A DNA stretch of 64,000 nt from Rhodosalinus sp041365695 (GTDB lineage: Bacteria; Pseudomonadota; Alphaproteobacteria; Rhodobacterales; Rhodobacteraceae): contig NZ_JBGFSJ010000001.1 in the NCBI RefSeq assembly GCF_041365695.1, forward strand, positions 540,421-604,420, in the 5' to 3' direction. The translations under genes were made by a program, and so were the position numbers. Numbering within the stretch: the first letter of the stretch is position 1; every line of letters starts with the position of its first letter. Below the pieces are notes generated by a model. The model did not search any database. It saw nothing but the letters and a program-made list of their open reading frames with translations, and was not told where the DNA came from. Positions 8,366 through 16,769 of the stretch are shown piece by piece.

Positions 8366-10101
8366 CTTCTGAATTCCGGCACGTTCCGATCCAGCAGGAA
8401 CTGGGTCGGGTTGCGCTCTATCTGTCGGGTGAGCTGATCGAGATTGGCGATCAGCTCGCGGGTCTCCTGCGTCAGCCGGGTGAAGAGCGGCAGCGCGTTT
8501 GTGGTAAAGTCCTGAATACCGGGCGCGGAGCTGTCAACAAGCCCCTGCACGCGCGTGAACGCGTCCGAGGCGGCCGCGCTGGCGGACCTGATCTCTGCCG
8601 AGATCTCCGGCAGGTCCTCCGACACGGTGCCGATCGCGTCGTTGAGGTCCCGGACCGTCGTGTCGAGCTCCGCGATCAGGGCGGACAGATCGCCGTTGAT
8701 CATCTCGTCCGCGCCGGTGAAGGCGCTTTCGGCGGCGGCCAGCGTGCGCTCGCCGGTTTCGAGCGCGCCGTTCATCGCCGACAGGGTCTCGTTGGCGTTG
8801 GCGAAGGTCTCGGTCACCTGCGTCATGGTCGTCTCCGCCGACGAGACGAGTTCCGCAACGTCGCCGCTGGCCGCGCTCAGGTCGCTCCCGACCGTGTCGA
8901 TGACCGCGCGCGCGTTTTCCACGGCGGCGCGGACATCCTCCATGACCGCGGGCAGATCCGTCTCCGCCGCCTCCCGGATGGTCGCGATCGCCTGGGTCGC
9001 GTCGCTGACCGCGGTCCGCGTTTCGCTCAGCAGCGGGGTGGCCTGATCCTCGATCAACCCGTCGAAGCGGCTGGCCGCGGTCTCGACCGCGCCGGCCGTC
9101 TCGTCGAGCGATCCGATCAGCGCGTTCGCCCGCTCGAGCGTCGCTTCCGCCTCCTCCAGCCGGGCGGTGGCGGTCGATCCCGTCGTCTTGAGCGTCTCGA
9201 TCAGTTCGCTCGCCTCGGCGCGCAGCCCCGCCATGTCGCTGCGCAGGGCGGCCAGCGTGTCCCGCGCCTCCGTCGTGGTGGCGGAGAGATCCTCGGAGAT
9301 GTAGCGGCGCGCGTCCGTAACCATCCCGTCGAAGGCCTCCAGCGTTCCGGACCCGGTCTCGACGACCCCCCGCGTCTCGGTGGCCAGCCCGTCGATGGAG
9401 ACCAGCGTTTCGTCGGCCGTCGCCAGAACCGTGCTGAGATCCGCGCTGAGCGTGTCGAGCGTCGTGTTGAAGCGGTCGATCTGGAAGGCGAAATCGTCGA
9501 CGGTGCCCGCGATGCCCGAGAAATCCTCCAGCGCGGAGGCGAATTCCGAGGAAGCCGTCTCGGCGTTCACGAGGATCCGTTCCAGCCGGTCCGCGTTCTC
9601 GCCGCGAAAGAGATCGCCGATCTCGCGCACGACGCGCAGGGTCTCGTTCACGAGTTCCGGGGCATCCTCCGTCAGCGACTGAAGGGTCGAGCGGCCCGCC
9701 TCAATCTGCGGGATCTCCTCGTCGCTGACCTCGGTCAGAAGTGGTGCGTCGGGGCTGCCCGGGCCGATGCTGACATAGGAGACGCCCGTGACGCCCTGGG
9801 CTTCGATCGTCGCGACGCTGTCGGCGCGCACCGGCGTGTCGGCGGCCACCTCCACCCGCACCGCGATGCTGCCGTCGCCGTCCGGCGCAAGGCGCACGTC
9901 CACAACCTGGCCCACGGGCAGGCCGCTGAACCGCACGTCCGACGCGTTGCTCAGCCCGGAGACGGACGAGAAGCGGACGTCGTAATAGGCGAACTGCCGG
10001 TCGAGTTCGACGCGCGCGAACCACAGGAACATCCCGAGAATGCCCAGAAAGCCGGCGATGGCGAAAATGCCGATGAGGACGTAATTGGCTTTCGTTTCCA
10101 C
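8362..10101 (-). CDS. MCE family protein (MlaD-like substrate-binding protein)
   Basis: This 579-aa protein starts METKANYVLIGIFAIAGFLG, the typical N-terminal helix of MlaD-type proteins, followed by one MCE domain at roughly residues 38-120 (VRFSSVSGLSNASDVRFSGL and TGVSYVSIGPGSP). The remaining ~400 residues are a long helical, coiled-coil region rich in Ala, Thr and Glu, much longer than in E. coli MlaD. MCE proteins form hexameric rings or tubes that carry phospholipids between membranes; the long helix could form a needle spanning the periplasm, as in PqiB/YebT relatives. The start is a GTG at 10101, directly next to the stop of the ATPase gene. Its stop overlaps the lipoprotein gene. 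Confidence 0.9.
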   Translation of the reverse strand: METKANYVLIGIFAIAGFLGILGMFLWFARVELDRQFAYYDVRFSSVSGLSNASDVRFSGLPVGQVVDVRLAPDGDGSIAVRVEVAADTPVRADSVATIEAQGVTGVSYVSIGPGSPDAPLLTEVSDEEIPQIEAGRSTLQSLTEDAPELVNETLRVVREIGDLFRGENADRLERILVNAETASSEFASALEDFSGIAGTVDDFAFQIDRFNTTLDTLSADLSTVLATADETLVSIDGLATETRGVVETGSGTLEAFDGMVTDARRYISEDLSATTTEARDTLAALRSDMAGLRAEASELIETLKTTGSTATARLEEAEATLERANALIGSLDETAGAVETAASRFDGLIEDQATPLLSETRTAVSDATQAIATIREAAETDLPAVMEDVRAAVENARAVIDTVGSDLSAASGDVAELVSSAETTMTQVTETFANANETLSAMNGALETGERTLAAAESAFTGADEMINGDLSALIAELDTTVRDLNDAIGTVSEDLPEISAEIRSASAAASDAFTRVQGLVDSSAPGIQDFTTNALPLFTRLTQETRELIANLDQLTRQIERNPTQFLLDRNVPEFRR

Positions 10102-10947
10102 CTAGACGTCTTCCTTCGCAGTGTCGGGGGACGCGGTGTCCCGGGCCGCCCGCGCCCGCGGGCCGTGGAAGTAGTCGCGCACCCAGGGATGATCGACCGA
10201 GAGCATGTCCTGCATGGTTCCGGTCACCAGCACCTTGCGTTCCGCGAGCACCGCGATGCGGTCGCACACGGCGTGCAGCGTGTCCAGATCATGCGTCACC
10301 AGAAAGACCGTAAGACCGAGCGAGCGGCTCAGTCCACGGATGAGGTCGTCGAACTCCGCGGCGCCGATCGGGTCGAGCCCGGCGGTCGGCTCGTCGAGAA
10401 AGACGATCTCGGGATCGAGCGCGAGCGCCCGCGCGAGCCCGGCCCGCTTGCGCATGCCGCCCGAAAGCTCCGAGGGGTACTTGTCGCCGGCAAGGTAGGG
10501 CAGACCCACCATCGAGATCTTCAGGTCGGCCAGCGCGCGGGCGACCTGTCCGTCGAGGTCCGCGATCGCGTGCATCGGCACCTCGACGTTCTCGCGCACC
10601 GTCAGCGACGAGAAAAGCGCGCCGTCCTGGAACATCACGCCCCAGCGCGCCTCGAGCGCGGCGCGCGCGTCCTGGCTGGCGGTGAACACGTCGGTGCCCA
10701 GCACCTCGACGCTGCCTTGCGCTGGCCGGTTGAGCCCGGCGATGGTGCGCAGCAGCACCGATTTGCCGGTGCCCGACCCGCCGACGACGCCCAGGATCTC
10801 GCCGCGGTAGACGTCGAGATCGAGGTCGTCATGGACGACATGCGTGCCGAACTGGGTGCGCAGCCCCCGCACCTTTATGACGGCCTCGGCCCTGTCGCCC
10901 GCCATGTCCTCGGCCCTCTTTTCCGTCGTGCCACCGTCCATCGTCAT
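10102..10947 (-). CDS. ABC transporter ATP-binding protein, MlaF-like
   Basis: The 281-aa ATPase of the lipid transporter shows Walker A GGSGTGKS, Q-loop MFQDGALFSSLT, signature ELSGGMRKRAGLARAL, Walker B EIVFLDEPTAGLDP and the switch His in LVTHDLD. The FSSLTVRENV and GMRKRAGLARA segments are typical of MlaF/TtgA/Mkl-type ATPases rather than general importers. The start ATG at 10947 overlaps the MlaE stop (ATGA). It couples ATP hydrolysis to phospholipid movement through MlaE and the MCE protein. A 24-residue N-terminal extension precedes the ATPase core. Confidence 0.92.
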   Translation of the reverse strand: MTMDGGTTEKRAEDMAGDRAEAVIKVRGLRTQFGTHVVHDDLDLDVYRGEILGVVGGSGTGKSVLLRTIAGLNRPAQGSVEVLGTDVFTASQDARAALEARWGVMFQDGALFSSLTVRENVEVPMHAIADLDGQVARALADLKISMVGLPYLAGDKYPSELSGGMRKRAGLARALALDPEIVFLDEPTAGLDPIGAAEFDDLIRGLSRSLGLTVFLVTHDLDTLHAVCDRIAVLAERKVLVTGTMQDMLSVDHPWVRDYFHGPRARAARDTASPDTAKEDV

Positions 10948-12074
10948 ACCCCGATCTCGGCGAAGAAGACCGAAAAGAGCGCATCCGCGACGATCACGGC
11001 GAAGATCGCGGCCACAACGGATTTCGACGTCTGCCGGCCGAGCGACTCCGCGTTGCTTTCCACCTGCATTCCGGCATGGCAGCCCACCACGCCGATGATC
11101 AGCGCAAAGACCGGCGCCTTGACCATGCCCACCATCAGGTGGCTCGTGTCCGTCCCCTCGATCAGCCGCGTGCGGAACATCGCCGGAGAGATGCCGAGCT
11201 CGATCCAAGCCATCAGCGCCCCGCCGAAAAGGCCCGCGAGGTTCGCGATCAGCCCGAGGATGGGCAGCATCAGCAGCAGCGCGAGGATGCGCGGCACGAA
11301 GAGGATCATCGCCGGATCGAGGCCGAGGGTGCGCATGGCGTCCACCTCCTCGCGCATCTTCATCGACCCGATCGCGGCGGTGAAGGCCGAGCCCGTCCGC
11401 CCCGCGACGATGATCGCGGTCAGCAGGATGCCCAGCTCGCGCAGGATCGACACGGCGATCAGGTCCACCACGAAGACCTCCGCCCCGAACTGGCGCAACT
11501 GAGAGGCGCCCTGGAAGGCCAGCACAACGCCGATCAGGAACGCCATCAGCGCGACGATGGGAACCGCCTTCACGCCGACTTCCTCGCAATGATGCACGAG
11601 CGAGGTCAGGCGGAATTCCCGCGGGTGGCCCACGCTGCGCCCCAGCCGCGACAGGAACAGGCCCAGGTATCCCGCCAGCCCGAGGAACTTGGAAACGCCG
11701 CCGGCCACGCGGCGGCCGACCTCTTCCAGCATCCCGACCAGCGTCGCGGGTGTCTCTGCCTGCTCCTCGGGTTCGGGCAGGGCCTCGGCGACGGTTTCGA
11801 GGATCGCCCGCGCCTCGGTCGAGGCGCCTTCGACCTCGAGCCGCCCGCCGCCCGCTTCGAGCCGCGAGCGGAGCGTCACGAGAAGCCAGGCCCCGGCCGT
11901 GTCGAGACGGGAGACCGCGCCAAGGTCGGCCACGACATCGGCGTCGGGGCGCAGGGTTTCGAACCGTCTTGCCACCGCGCCGACCGTGTGGATGGTGAAC
12001 GCGCCGGACAGCTTCATCGCGACGGTGTCGGTCCCGACATCCATCTTGATTTCCGGGGAAGCGTCTGAAACCAT
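10944..12074 (-). CDS. STAS-MlaE fusion: ABC transporter permease
   Basis: The 376-aa protein joins a cytoplasmic STAS domain (residues ~1-95, VAMKLSGAFTIHTVGAVARR and ADLGAVSRLDTAGAWLL) to a MlaE permease (from ~130). Permease landmarks are GVKAVPIVALMAFLIGVVLA, FVVDLIAVSILRELGILLTA, IIVAGRTGSAFTAAIGSMKM and EVDAMRTLGLDP. In E. coli the STAS protein MlaB is separate; here it is fused, a common alphaproteobacterial variant. The ATG at 12074 has GGAGG eight bases upstream, so I prefer it to in-frame ATGs at 12089 and 12179. It is the first gene of the four-gene operon; the 210-bp gap upstream should hold the promoter. Confidence 0.9.
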   Translation of the reverse strand: MVSDASPEIKMDVGTDTVAMKLSGAFTIHTVGAVARRFETLRPDADVVADLGAVSRLDTAGAWLLVTLRSRLEAGGGRLEVEGASTEARAILETVAEALPEPEEQAETPATLVGMLEEVGRRVAGGVSKFLGLAGYLGLFLSRLGRSVGHPREFRLTSLVHHCEEVGVKAVPIVALMAFLIGVVLAFQGASQLRQFGAEVFVVDLIAVSILRELGILLTAIIVAGRTGSAFTAAIGSMKMREEVDAMRTLGLDPAMILFVPRILALLLMLPILGLIANLAGLFGGALMAWIELGISPAMFRTRLIEGTDTSHLMVGMVKAPVFALIIGVVGCHAGMQVESNAESLGRQTSKSVVAAIFAVIVADALFSVFFAEIGV

Positions 12075-12284
12075 CCTCGCAACCTCCATCGTCGGACAGC
12101 CTCGGTCCCGGCCCGGTCGGACGACAGGACAGGCCATCCGCTCGACCTCTACCGAAAATCCGCCTGCTGCAAGATGCAATAAATATCCGCGCCGGTGCGC
12201 GCCAGCCCGGGCGGTGGTGCCGCGCGGGTCGCGAGCGTCGCGGGGGCGCAGGCGCCGCGCGTCACGGCCCGTGCCCCCGGCCGG

Positions 12285-14306
12285 TCAGTCCTGCTCGGCG
12301 CTGGCCAGGCGCGTGATCGCCGTGCCGGCGATCTCCTGCCGGCCGGCGGCCCAGGTTCTGCGCGCCATGGTGGCCGTGCGCTCCAGCACCGCCTGCGGCG
12401 GGCGTGTGGCTTCCTGCGGCCGCATCAGTTCCTCGTGGAAGAGATAGAGACGCGAGGCGAAAAGCTCGAAGGGCAGCGACGCCTCACCGTGCCGTTCGCC
12501 CGAGCCGTGGGTCGAGACCACGACGCCGTCGCCCCAGTCCTGGCCCGAGTCGTTGTTGGGGTTGTAGAAGTAGACCCGCATCTCGTCGTCCTGGTCGGGC
12601 GCGACGCGCAGGATGGTGATCGCGTGCCATCCGACGAAGCGCGCCGCGGCATCGGTGGCCGCGATGCCCGCGGGCTGGGGGTGGGTGACCGGTTCCCCGC
12701 CGTTGAATGCCGGATGGTAGGCGGAATGGAAGCGGGCGATGAAGTCCTCGATCCCGGCAAGCGCGCCGGTGGGCACGTCGACGGCTACCGCGCAGGCGCG
12801 GCCGACCCACCAGCCGTGGAATTCGGGATTGATCCAGATGTGCGGATCGTTGTTGCGGTCACTGCAAAGGCGGCCCATCTCGGCGTAGATCCGGTCGAGA
12901 TGCGGCACGAGCGCCACCGAGACCGGGTCGGCGTCGAGCGGCGCGCCCGCCGCGAGGCCCGCCGGCAGGTCGGCCGAACGGATCGCCCGGCCCTCGAAAT
13001 GCATCGTCACCGTATCGAAACGCGCGGCCTGCGCCGCAAGGTGAAGAAGGTAGTCGGGATCGTTCTGCGCCCACATGGCGATGGCGCGCGCCGACTGGCA
13101 GGTGGGATTGGCGCCCTGGCCCACGCCGAGAGGCTGGCCCAGAGCCTGGATGCACCCGGCAAGCAGCAGATCGGCGGGCGGCGTCGCGTGGAGGCCCGAG
13201 ATCGACAGCCGCTCGGCGACCGCCGCGTTCGGCACGAGCGCCAGCAGGCGGCGCAGGGCGGGGGCGACGGGCGCGTGATGCAGGATGCCGCGGTCCAGAA
13301 GAAGCGACAGGCCATAGAGCGCCTGCGCGGTTTCCGGCCGGACTGCGCGGCGGATGATCTCGATCACGAGCGCGCGATGGCGGCGCCAGCAGTCGCTGCC
13401 GGTGGCGCCGAGGCCCAGCGCCTCGGGGGCCATGCCGTCATGCTCGGAGTCGATCACCCAGAGCAGGAAAGCGGCGTGATAGTCGGAAACGAGGCCCGTG
13501 TCGTGCATGGCCCGGGCAAGGCCCTGCGCCTCGTGGCGCAGGTCGGAGTCGTCCATCGCCGAAAGCCGCTCGCGGTAGATCTCGAGCCCCGGGTCGTCCA
13601 TGCACGCGGTGGTGGGCCCGAAAAGGGCCGTCACCAGGCGGTCGGCGCCCAGGCGCTTCTCGCCGATGTCGCCGCCGCGCTCGGCCAGTGTGATCGCGAT
13701 CTGCGCGATCATGTCCTTCACCTCGGCCACCTGGATCGGGCGTTGCCGCAGGATGCGCCAGATCTCGTCCACCAGCTCGCCCAGCACATCCTGAAAGCCG
13801 ACATGCTCGGCGAGGTAGCGAAACAGCCCGTCGACGACGATCTGCCTCTCGCCCGCGGCGCGCGCGGCCTCGTCTGGGGCGCCGAAGAACCGCCGCAGGT
13901 TGAGCGCGAGGACCCGGGTCAGGAACCGGCGCGCTGCGGCGGCGTGGATGCCCGGATGCTCCGCCTCGCCATTGGCCACGGCCATCAGGCGCAGCAGGCT
14001 GACGGCCTCGGCGGTCACGGTGGCGGGCGCGCCGTTCTCCAGCGTGCCCGACACGAGGCCGGGCAGCAGGTTGGCCGGGGCGTCCCAGTCGGAGCCGGCG
14101 AAGAGGCCCGCCCGGTCCATGCGCGGGGCGAGCTCGTGCAGGCGGTCGATGCCGCCCGGAACGGCAAGCAGCCGGCCGGCCACGCTCAGCACCTGCGCCT
14201 GGTGCCGCGGCTTGGCGAAGGTGCGGGCCTCTTCGAGCCGTGCCAGCGGCCCTTCGAGGGTGGCGACGAGGCGCTCGGCCTCGTCACCCTGTGGGGCGCC
14301 GGTCAT
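12285..14306 (-). CDS. Uncharacterised 673-aa protein with papain-like Cys/His/Asn pattern
   Basis: I do not recognise this protein as a named family. The first ~390 residues look helical and repeat-like, without a signal peptide. The C-terminal part has ANPTCQSARAIAMW, where C403 begins a helix, then FVGWHAITILRV with H561, then YFYNPNNDSGQDWGDG with N582. This order (Cys at a helix start, His in a strand, Asn shortly after) is what papain-like and transglutaminase-like cysteine enzymes show. A protease, amidase or transglutaminase activity is therefore possible, but is inferred from pattern only. It starts 21 bp after the ATP-grasp gene with GGAGG nine bases before the ATG, so the two are almost certainly co-transcribed and may act on the same peptide or amide. 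Confidence 0.6.
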   Translation of the reverse strand: MTGAPQGDEAERLVATLEGPLARLEEARTFAKPRHQAQVLSVAGRLLAVPGGIDRLHELAPRMDRAGLFAGSDWDAPANLLPGLVSGTLENGAPATVTAEAVSLLRLMAVANGEAEHPGIHAAAARRFLTRVLALNLRRFFGAPDEAARAAGERQIVVDGLFRYLAEHVGFQDVLGELVDEIWRILRQRPIQVAEVKDMIAQIAITLAERGGDIGEKRLGADRLVTALFGPTTACMDDPGLEIYRERLSAMDDSDLRHEAQGLARAMHDTGLVSDYHAAFLLWVIDSEHDGMAPEALGLGATGSDCWRRHRALVIEIIRRAVRPETAQALYGLSLLLDRGILHHAPVAPALRRLLALVPNAAVAERLSISGLHATPPADLLLAGCIQALGQPLGVGQGANPTCQSARAIAMWAQNDPDYLLHLAAQAARFDTVTMHFEGRAIRSADLPAGLAAGAPLDADPVSVALVPHLDRIYAEMGRLCSDRNNDPHIWINPEFHGWWVGRACAVAVDVPTGALAGIEDFIARFHSAYHPAFNGGEPVTHPQPAGIAATDAAARFVGWHAITILRVAPDQDDEMRVYFYNPNNDSGQDWGDGVVVSTHGSGERHGEASLPFELFASRLYLFHEELMRPQEATRPPQAVLERTATMARRTWAAGRQEIAGTAITRLASAEQD

Positions 14307-14327
14307 GGGCGGCAGCCTCCATGCCGG

Positions 14328-15554
14328 TTACACATAGAAATCGAGTTCTTCCTGCGCCTTGAGCAGGTCGCGAAGGCGGTGCGGATTCTCGCCGAAGAAA
14401 TAGACGAGGCCCCAGTGGGTGCCGAAGGCCGTGCGCTTGGTGACCTTCTGCTCGAAGGGATCGGCCAGTTCGTGAAACTCGAAATATGGGTCGTTCGCCG
14501 TCTCCTCGGGGATCTGCATCCGCTCGACCACGCGGCGGCGGGGATAGGCGCCGAAACAGCCGGCATGGCCCTTGGCATCCTCCACCGGCTTGGGGAAGAA
14601 GGCGTCGAGCTCTTCCTGCGTCGTCTTGGGATCGAAGGCGAGCACGATCCCCTGGTAGCCGTTGAAGCCATAAGCCCGCTCGATCAGTTCCAGCGCGTTG
14701 AAGCCCGGCGGGCGATAGGCCACCTCGCCGAAGTACATCGTGCCATCATTGGTCACGAAGTATTCAGGATGGATGAACCCGAAGTCGATGTCGAAAGCCT
14801 CGATCAGCTTGTTGATCTGCTCTTCGATCAGGGGACGCCAGGATTCCAGTTCCGGCGTGGCTGGCACGAAGACCGAGTAGCCCAGCGTCACGTATTCGGA
14901 AATGTTCAGGAACTGGATCTTGCGGTCCTTGATCCAGGCCTCGACCGCGAACTCCCAGCCGTCGAGATGGCTTTCGAGCAGGGCGGGAAACTCGTCGTCC
15001 GAGATCGAATCGACGTCCTCCACGGTGCGGATGGTCCGGTGACCCAGGCAGCCCGCCTTGTCGAACGCCTTGAAGTGGATCGGGTCGTCGGGATCGCCGT
15101 CGAGCTTCAGCAGCGTCTGGTTCACCCGCTTGAGAAACCGTACCACGTCGCCGCGGTTGTCGGCTTCCTCGAAGATGCCCACGCGGATGCCGGCAAGCTG
15201 CGCGCGGCGCTTCATCAGCGACTTGTCGCGGAAGAGCATCGACTGCCCGAGCAGACGCGGGTTGTTCAGCAGGACGGAGTTGATGGCCCCGGCCCACTCC
15301 ACGGTTTCCTCGTAGAGCGGGATCGCCACGTCACAGCCCTCGTCCTTGAGGATCTGCGCGATCTCGTGGGACCGCTCGTTCAGCCGGTCGAAATCCCACG
15401 CGATGAAGGGAATATCGTTGGCCTTGGCGTATTCCTCGGCCCAGGCGGGCGCGACGATCACGTAACGGCGGTCGAACCGGTCGATGGCGTCGATCGCGTT
15501 CAGCGACCAGCCGAGGATCGCGACGTAGCCCTTGTTGGGGTCTTTCTCGGTCAT
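14328..15554 (-). CDS. ATP-grasp domain protein (carboxylate-amine ligase type)
   Basis: The 408-aa protein has an N-terminal Rossmann-like part (VAILGWSLNAIDAIDRF) and an ATP-grasp core: RDKSLMKRRAQLAGIRVG, IHFKAFDKAGCLGHRT, WEFAVEAWIKD, and YFGEVAYRPPG, whose Glu would bind Mg2+. ATP-grasp ligases join a carboxylate to an amine through an acyl-phosphate. The overall length resembles L-amino-acid or peptide ligases rather than biotin carboxylase. I chose the ATG at 15554 because GAAAGG lies six bases upstream; the frame extends further without family sequence. It is the first gene of a two-gene unit with the Cys-protease-like protein. No precursor peptide or transporter gene is adjacent, so the product is unknown. 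Confidence 0.75.
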   Translation of the reverse strand: MTEKDPNKGYVAILGWSLNAIDAIDRFDRRYVIVAPAWAEEYAKANDIPFIAWDFDRLNERSHEIAQILKDEGCDVAIPLYEETVEWAGAINSVLLNNPRLLGQSMLFRDKSLMKRRAQLAGIRVGIFEEADNRGDVVRFLKRVNQTLLKLDGDPDDPIHFKAFDKAGCLGHRTIRTVEDVDSISDDEFPALLESHLDGWEFAVEAWIKDRKIQFLNISEYVTLGYSVFVPATPELESWRPLIEEQINKLIEAFDIDFGFIHPEYFVTNDGTMYFGEVAYRPPGFNALELIERAYGFNGYQGIVLAFDPKTTQEELDAFFPKPVEDAKGHAGCFGAYPRRRVVERMQIPEETANDPYFEFHELADPFEQKVTKRTAFGTHWGLVYFFGENPHRLRDLLKAQEELDFYV

Positions 15555-15897
15555 GATTGGCCTTTCGTTTCTGTGTGCCAAAAACTGCTTTGTTTCAGTA
15601 AGATGGACGCGGACTTCGACGCGAGCGCCCGTCATCGCATCCCGCCAGGGACACGCGAAGGACGTCGCGCTGTATCGGAGTGGGTCCGACGGCTCCGGTA
15701 GGTCGCGTCAGGTCATGGAGAGATACTTAGCATGACTAAGCAGATTTGCCAACCCGCTTGCCGTTTTCCGCCGTCCGGCCCTGTTCCGGCCAGCCGGTGC
15801 GGCGCATCCAGGCACAGCCGGGCGCACTGTCGCACGACCGCCAGCCTTCCGCAAATTTCCCGTGTTCGCTCCGCAGCTTGTCGGCTAACGTCGCACC
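15555..15897. promoter_or_regulatory. Divergent intergenic region between ATP-grasp unit and K+ channel gene
   Basis: This 343-bp region separates two divergent genes and must hold both promoters. The part next to the ATP-grasp gene is relatively AT-rich (around 15565-15605). A perfect short palindrome lies at 15726-15740. Open frames across it have no recognisable protein similarity and I call none of them. Confidence 0.4.
15726..15740. promoter_or_regulatory. Perfect 5-5-5 palindrome, possible operator
   Basis: The sequence CTTAG-CATGA-CTAAG is a perfect inverted repeat in an AT-richer pocket of the divergent region. It has the size of a dimeric regulator site. No regulator gene is adjacent, and chance occurrence cannot be excluded. 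Confidence 0.3.
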
Positions 15898-16677
15898 ATG
15901 AAAGACCTGCACCGAACGATCCGCCTGCTCTACACGGGGCGCAGCCAGCGCGCGCGCCAGTTCCGCTACGGGCTGATCGTGTTCGACGCGCTGACCATTC
16001 TCTACTTCATCGCCACCGCGGCCCTTCCCACGACCCCTCTGATTTCGCTGCTGAACACCGTGCTCGGCGCGGCGATCCTTGCGGACATCTCGGCGCGCCT
16101 GTGGATTTCGGAGAACCGGCGCCGCGAACTGAGGCGCATCCATACGCTCGCCGACATCGTCGTGATCGGGTCGCTCATTCTTGCGCCGCTCTTCGCCGAG
16201 AACCTCGCCTTCCTGCGTGTCCTGCGGGGGTTGCGCATCCTTCACGCCTACCAGCTGCTGCGCGACCTTCGCAGCGAAAGCACGTTCTTCCGCTACCACG
16301 AGGATGCGATCCTCGCAGCGGTCAACCTGTTCGTGTTCATCTTCGTCACGACCTCGTTCGTTTTCGTCATCGCCTTCGAGGATCGCTCGGGTCTCGCGGG
16401 CTATATCGACGCGCTGTATTTCACCGTCGCGACGCTGACGACCACCGGCTTCGGCGACATCACCATGACGACGCCGACGGGCAAGCTGCTGGCGGTCTTC
16501 ATCATGGTCGTTGGCGTGGCGCTTTTCGTGCAGCTTGCGCGCGCCATCTTCCAACCCTCCAAGATCAAGTATAAATGTCCCGAATGCGGGTTGAACCGCC
16601 ACGATCCCGACGCGATCCACTGCAAGCATTGCGGCACGTCGCTGAAGATCGAGACGGAAGGCGCGAACGGGACCTGA
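15898..16677 (+). CDS. Voltage-gated-type K+ channel with C-terminal zinc ribbon
   Basis: The 259-aa protein has the six-helix Kv layout. An S4-like helix (LRVLRGLRILHAYQLLRDLR, about residues 105-126) carries Arg at regular steps. The pore helix leads into the filter TTTGFGD at about residues 180-186. The last ~40 residues contain CPECG and CKHCG, a four-Cys zinc ribbon, joined to the end of the last helix by a basic linker. The channel would conduct K+ across the inner membrane. The ribbon is unusual for a channel and could sense metal or redox state or bind a partner. It lies divergent from the ATP-grasp unit, upstream of the formate/nitrite channel. Confidence 0.85.
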   Translation: MKDLHRTIRLLYTGRSQRARQFRYGLIVFDALTILYFIATAALPTTPLISLLNTVLGAAILADISARLWISENRRRELRRIHTLADIVVIGSLILAPLFAENLAFLRVLRGLRILHAYQLLRDLRSESTFFRYHEDAILAAVNLFVFIFVTTSFVFVIAFEDRSGLAGYIDALYFTVATLTTTGFGDITMTTPTGKLLAVFIMVVGVALFVQLARAIFQPSKIKYKCPECGLNRHDPDAIHCKHCGTSLKIETEGANGT

Positions 16678-16769
16678 CGCGGCCGTGGGGGTGTGCGCGA
16701 CGGCGCGATCGCCCCGTCGGCCGCAGGATGAAGCCGCCCGCGTGACGCGGGCCCGAGGGGAACAGCACC

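Noticed and set aside
12195..15701. A 1,168-codon open frame on the plus strand across the ATP-grasp region
   Set aside because: Low-complexity composition and no domains; the minus-strand genes have clear motifs, ribosome sites and spacing.
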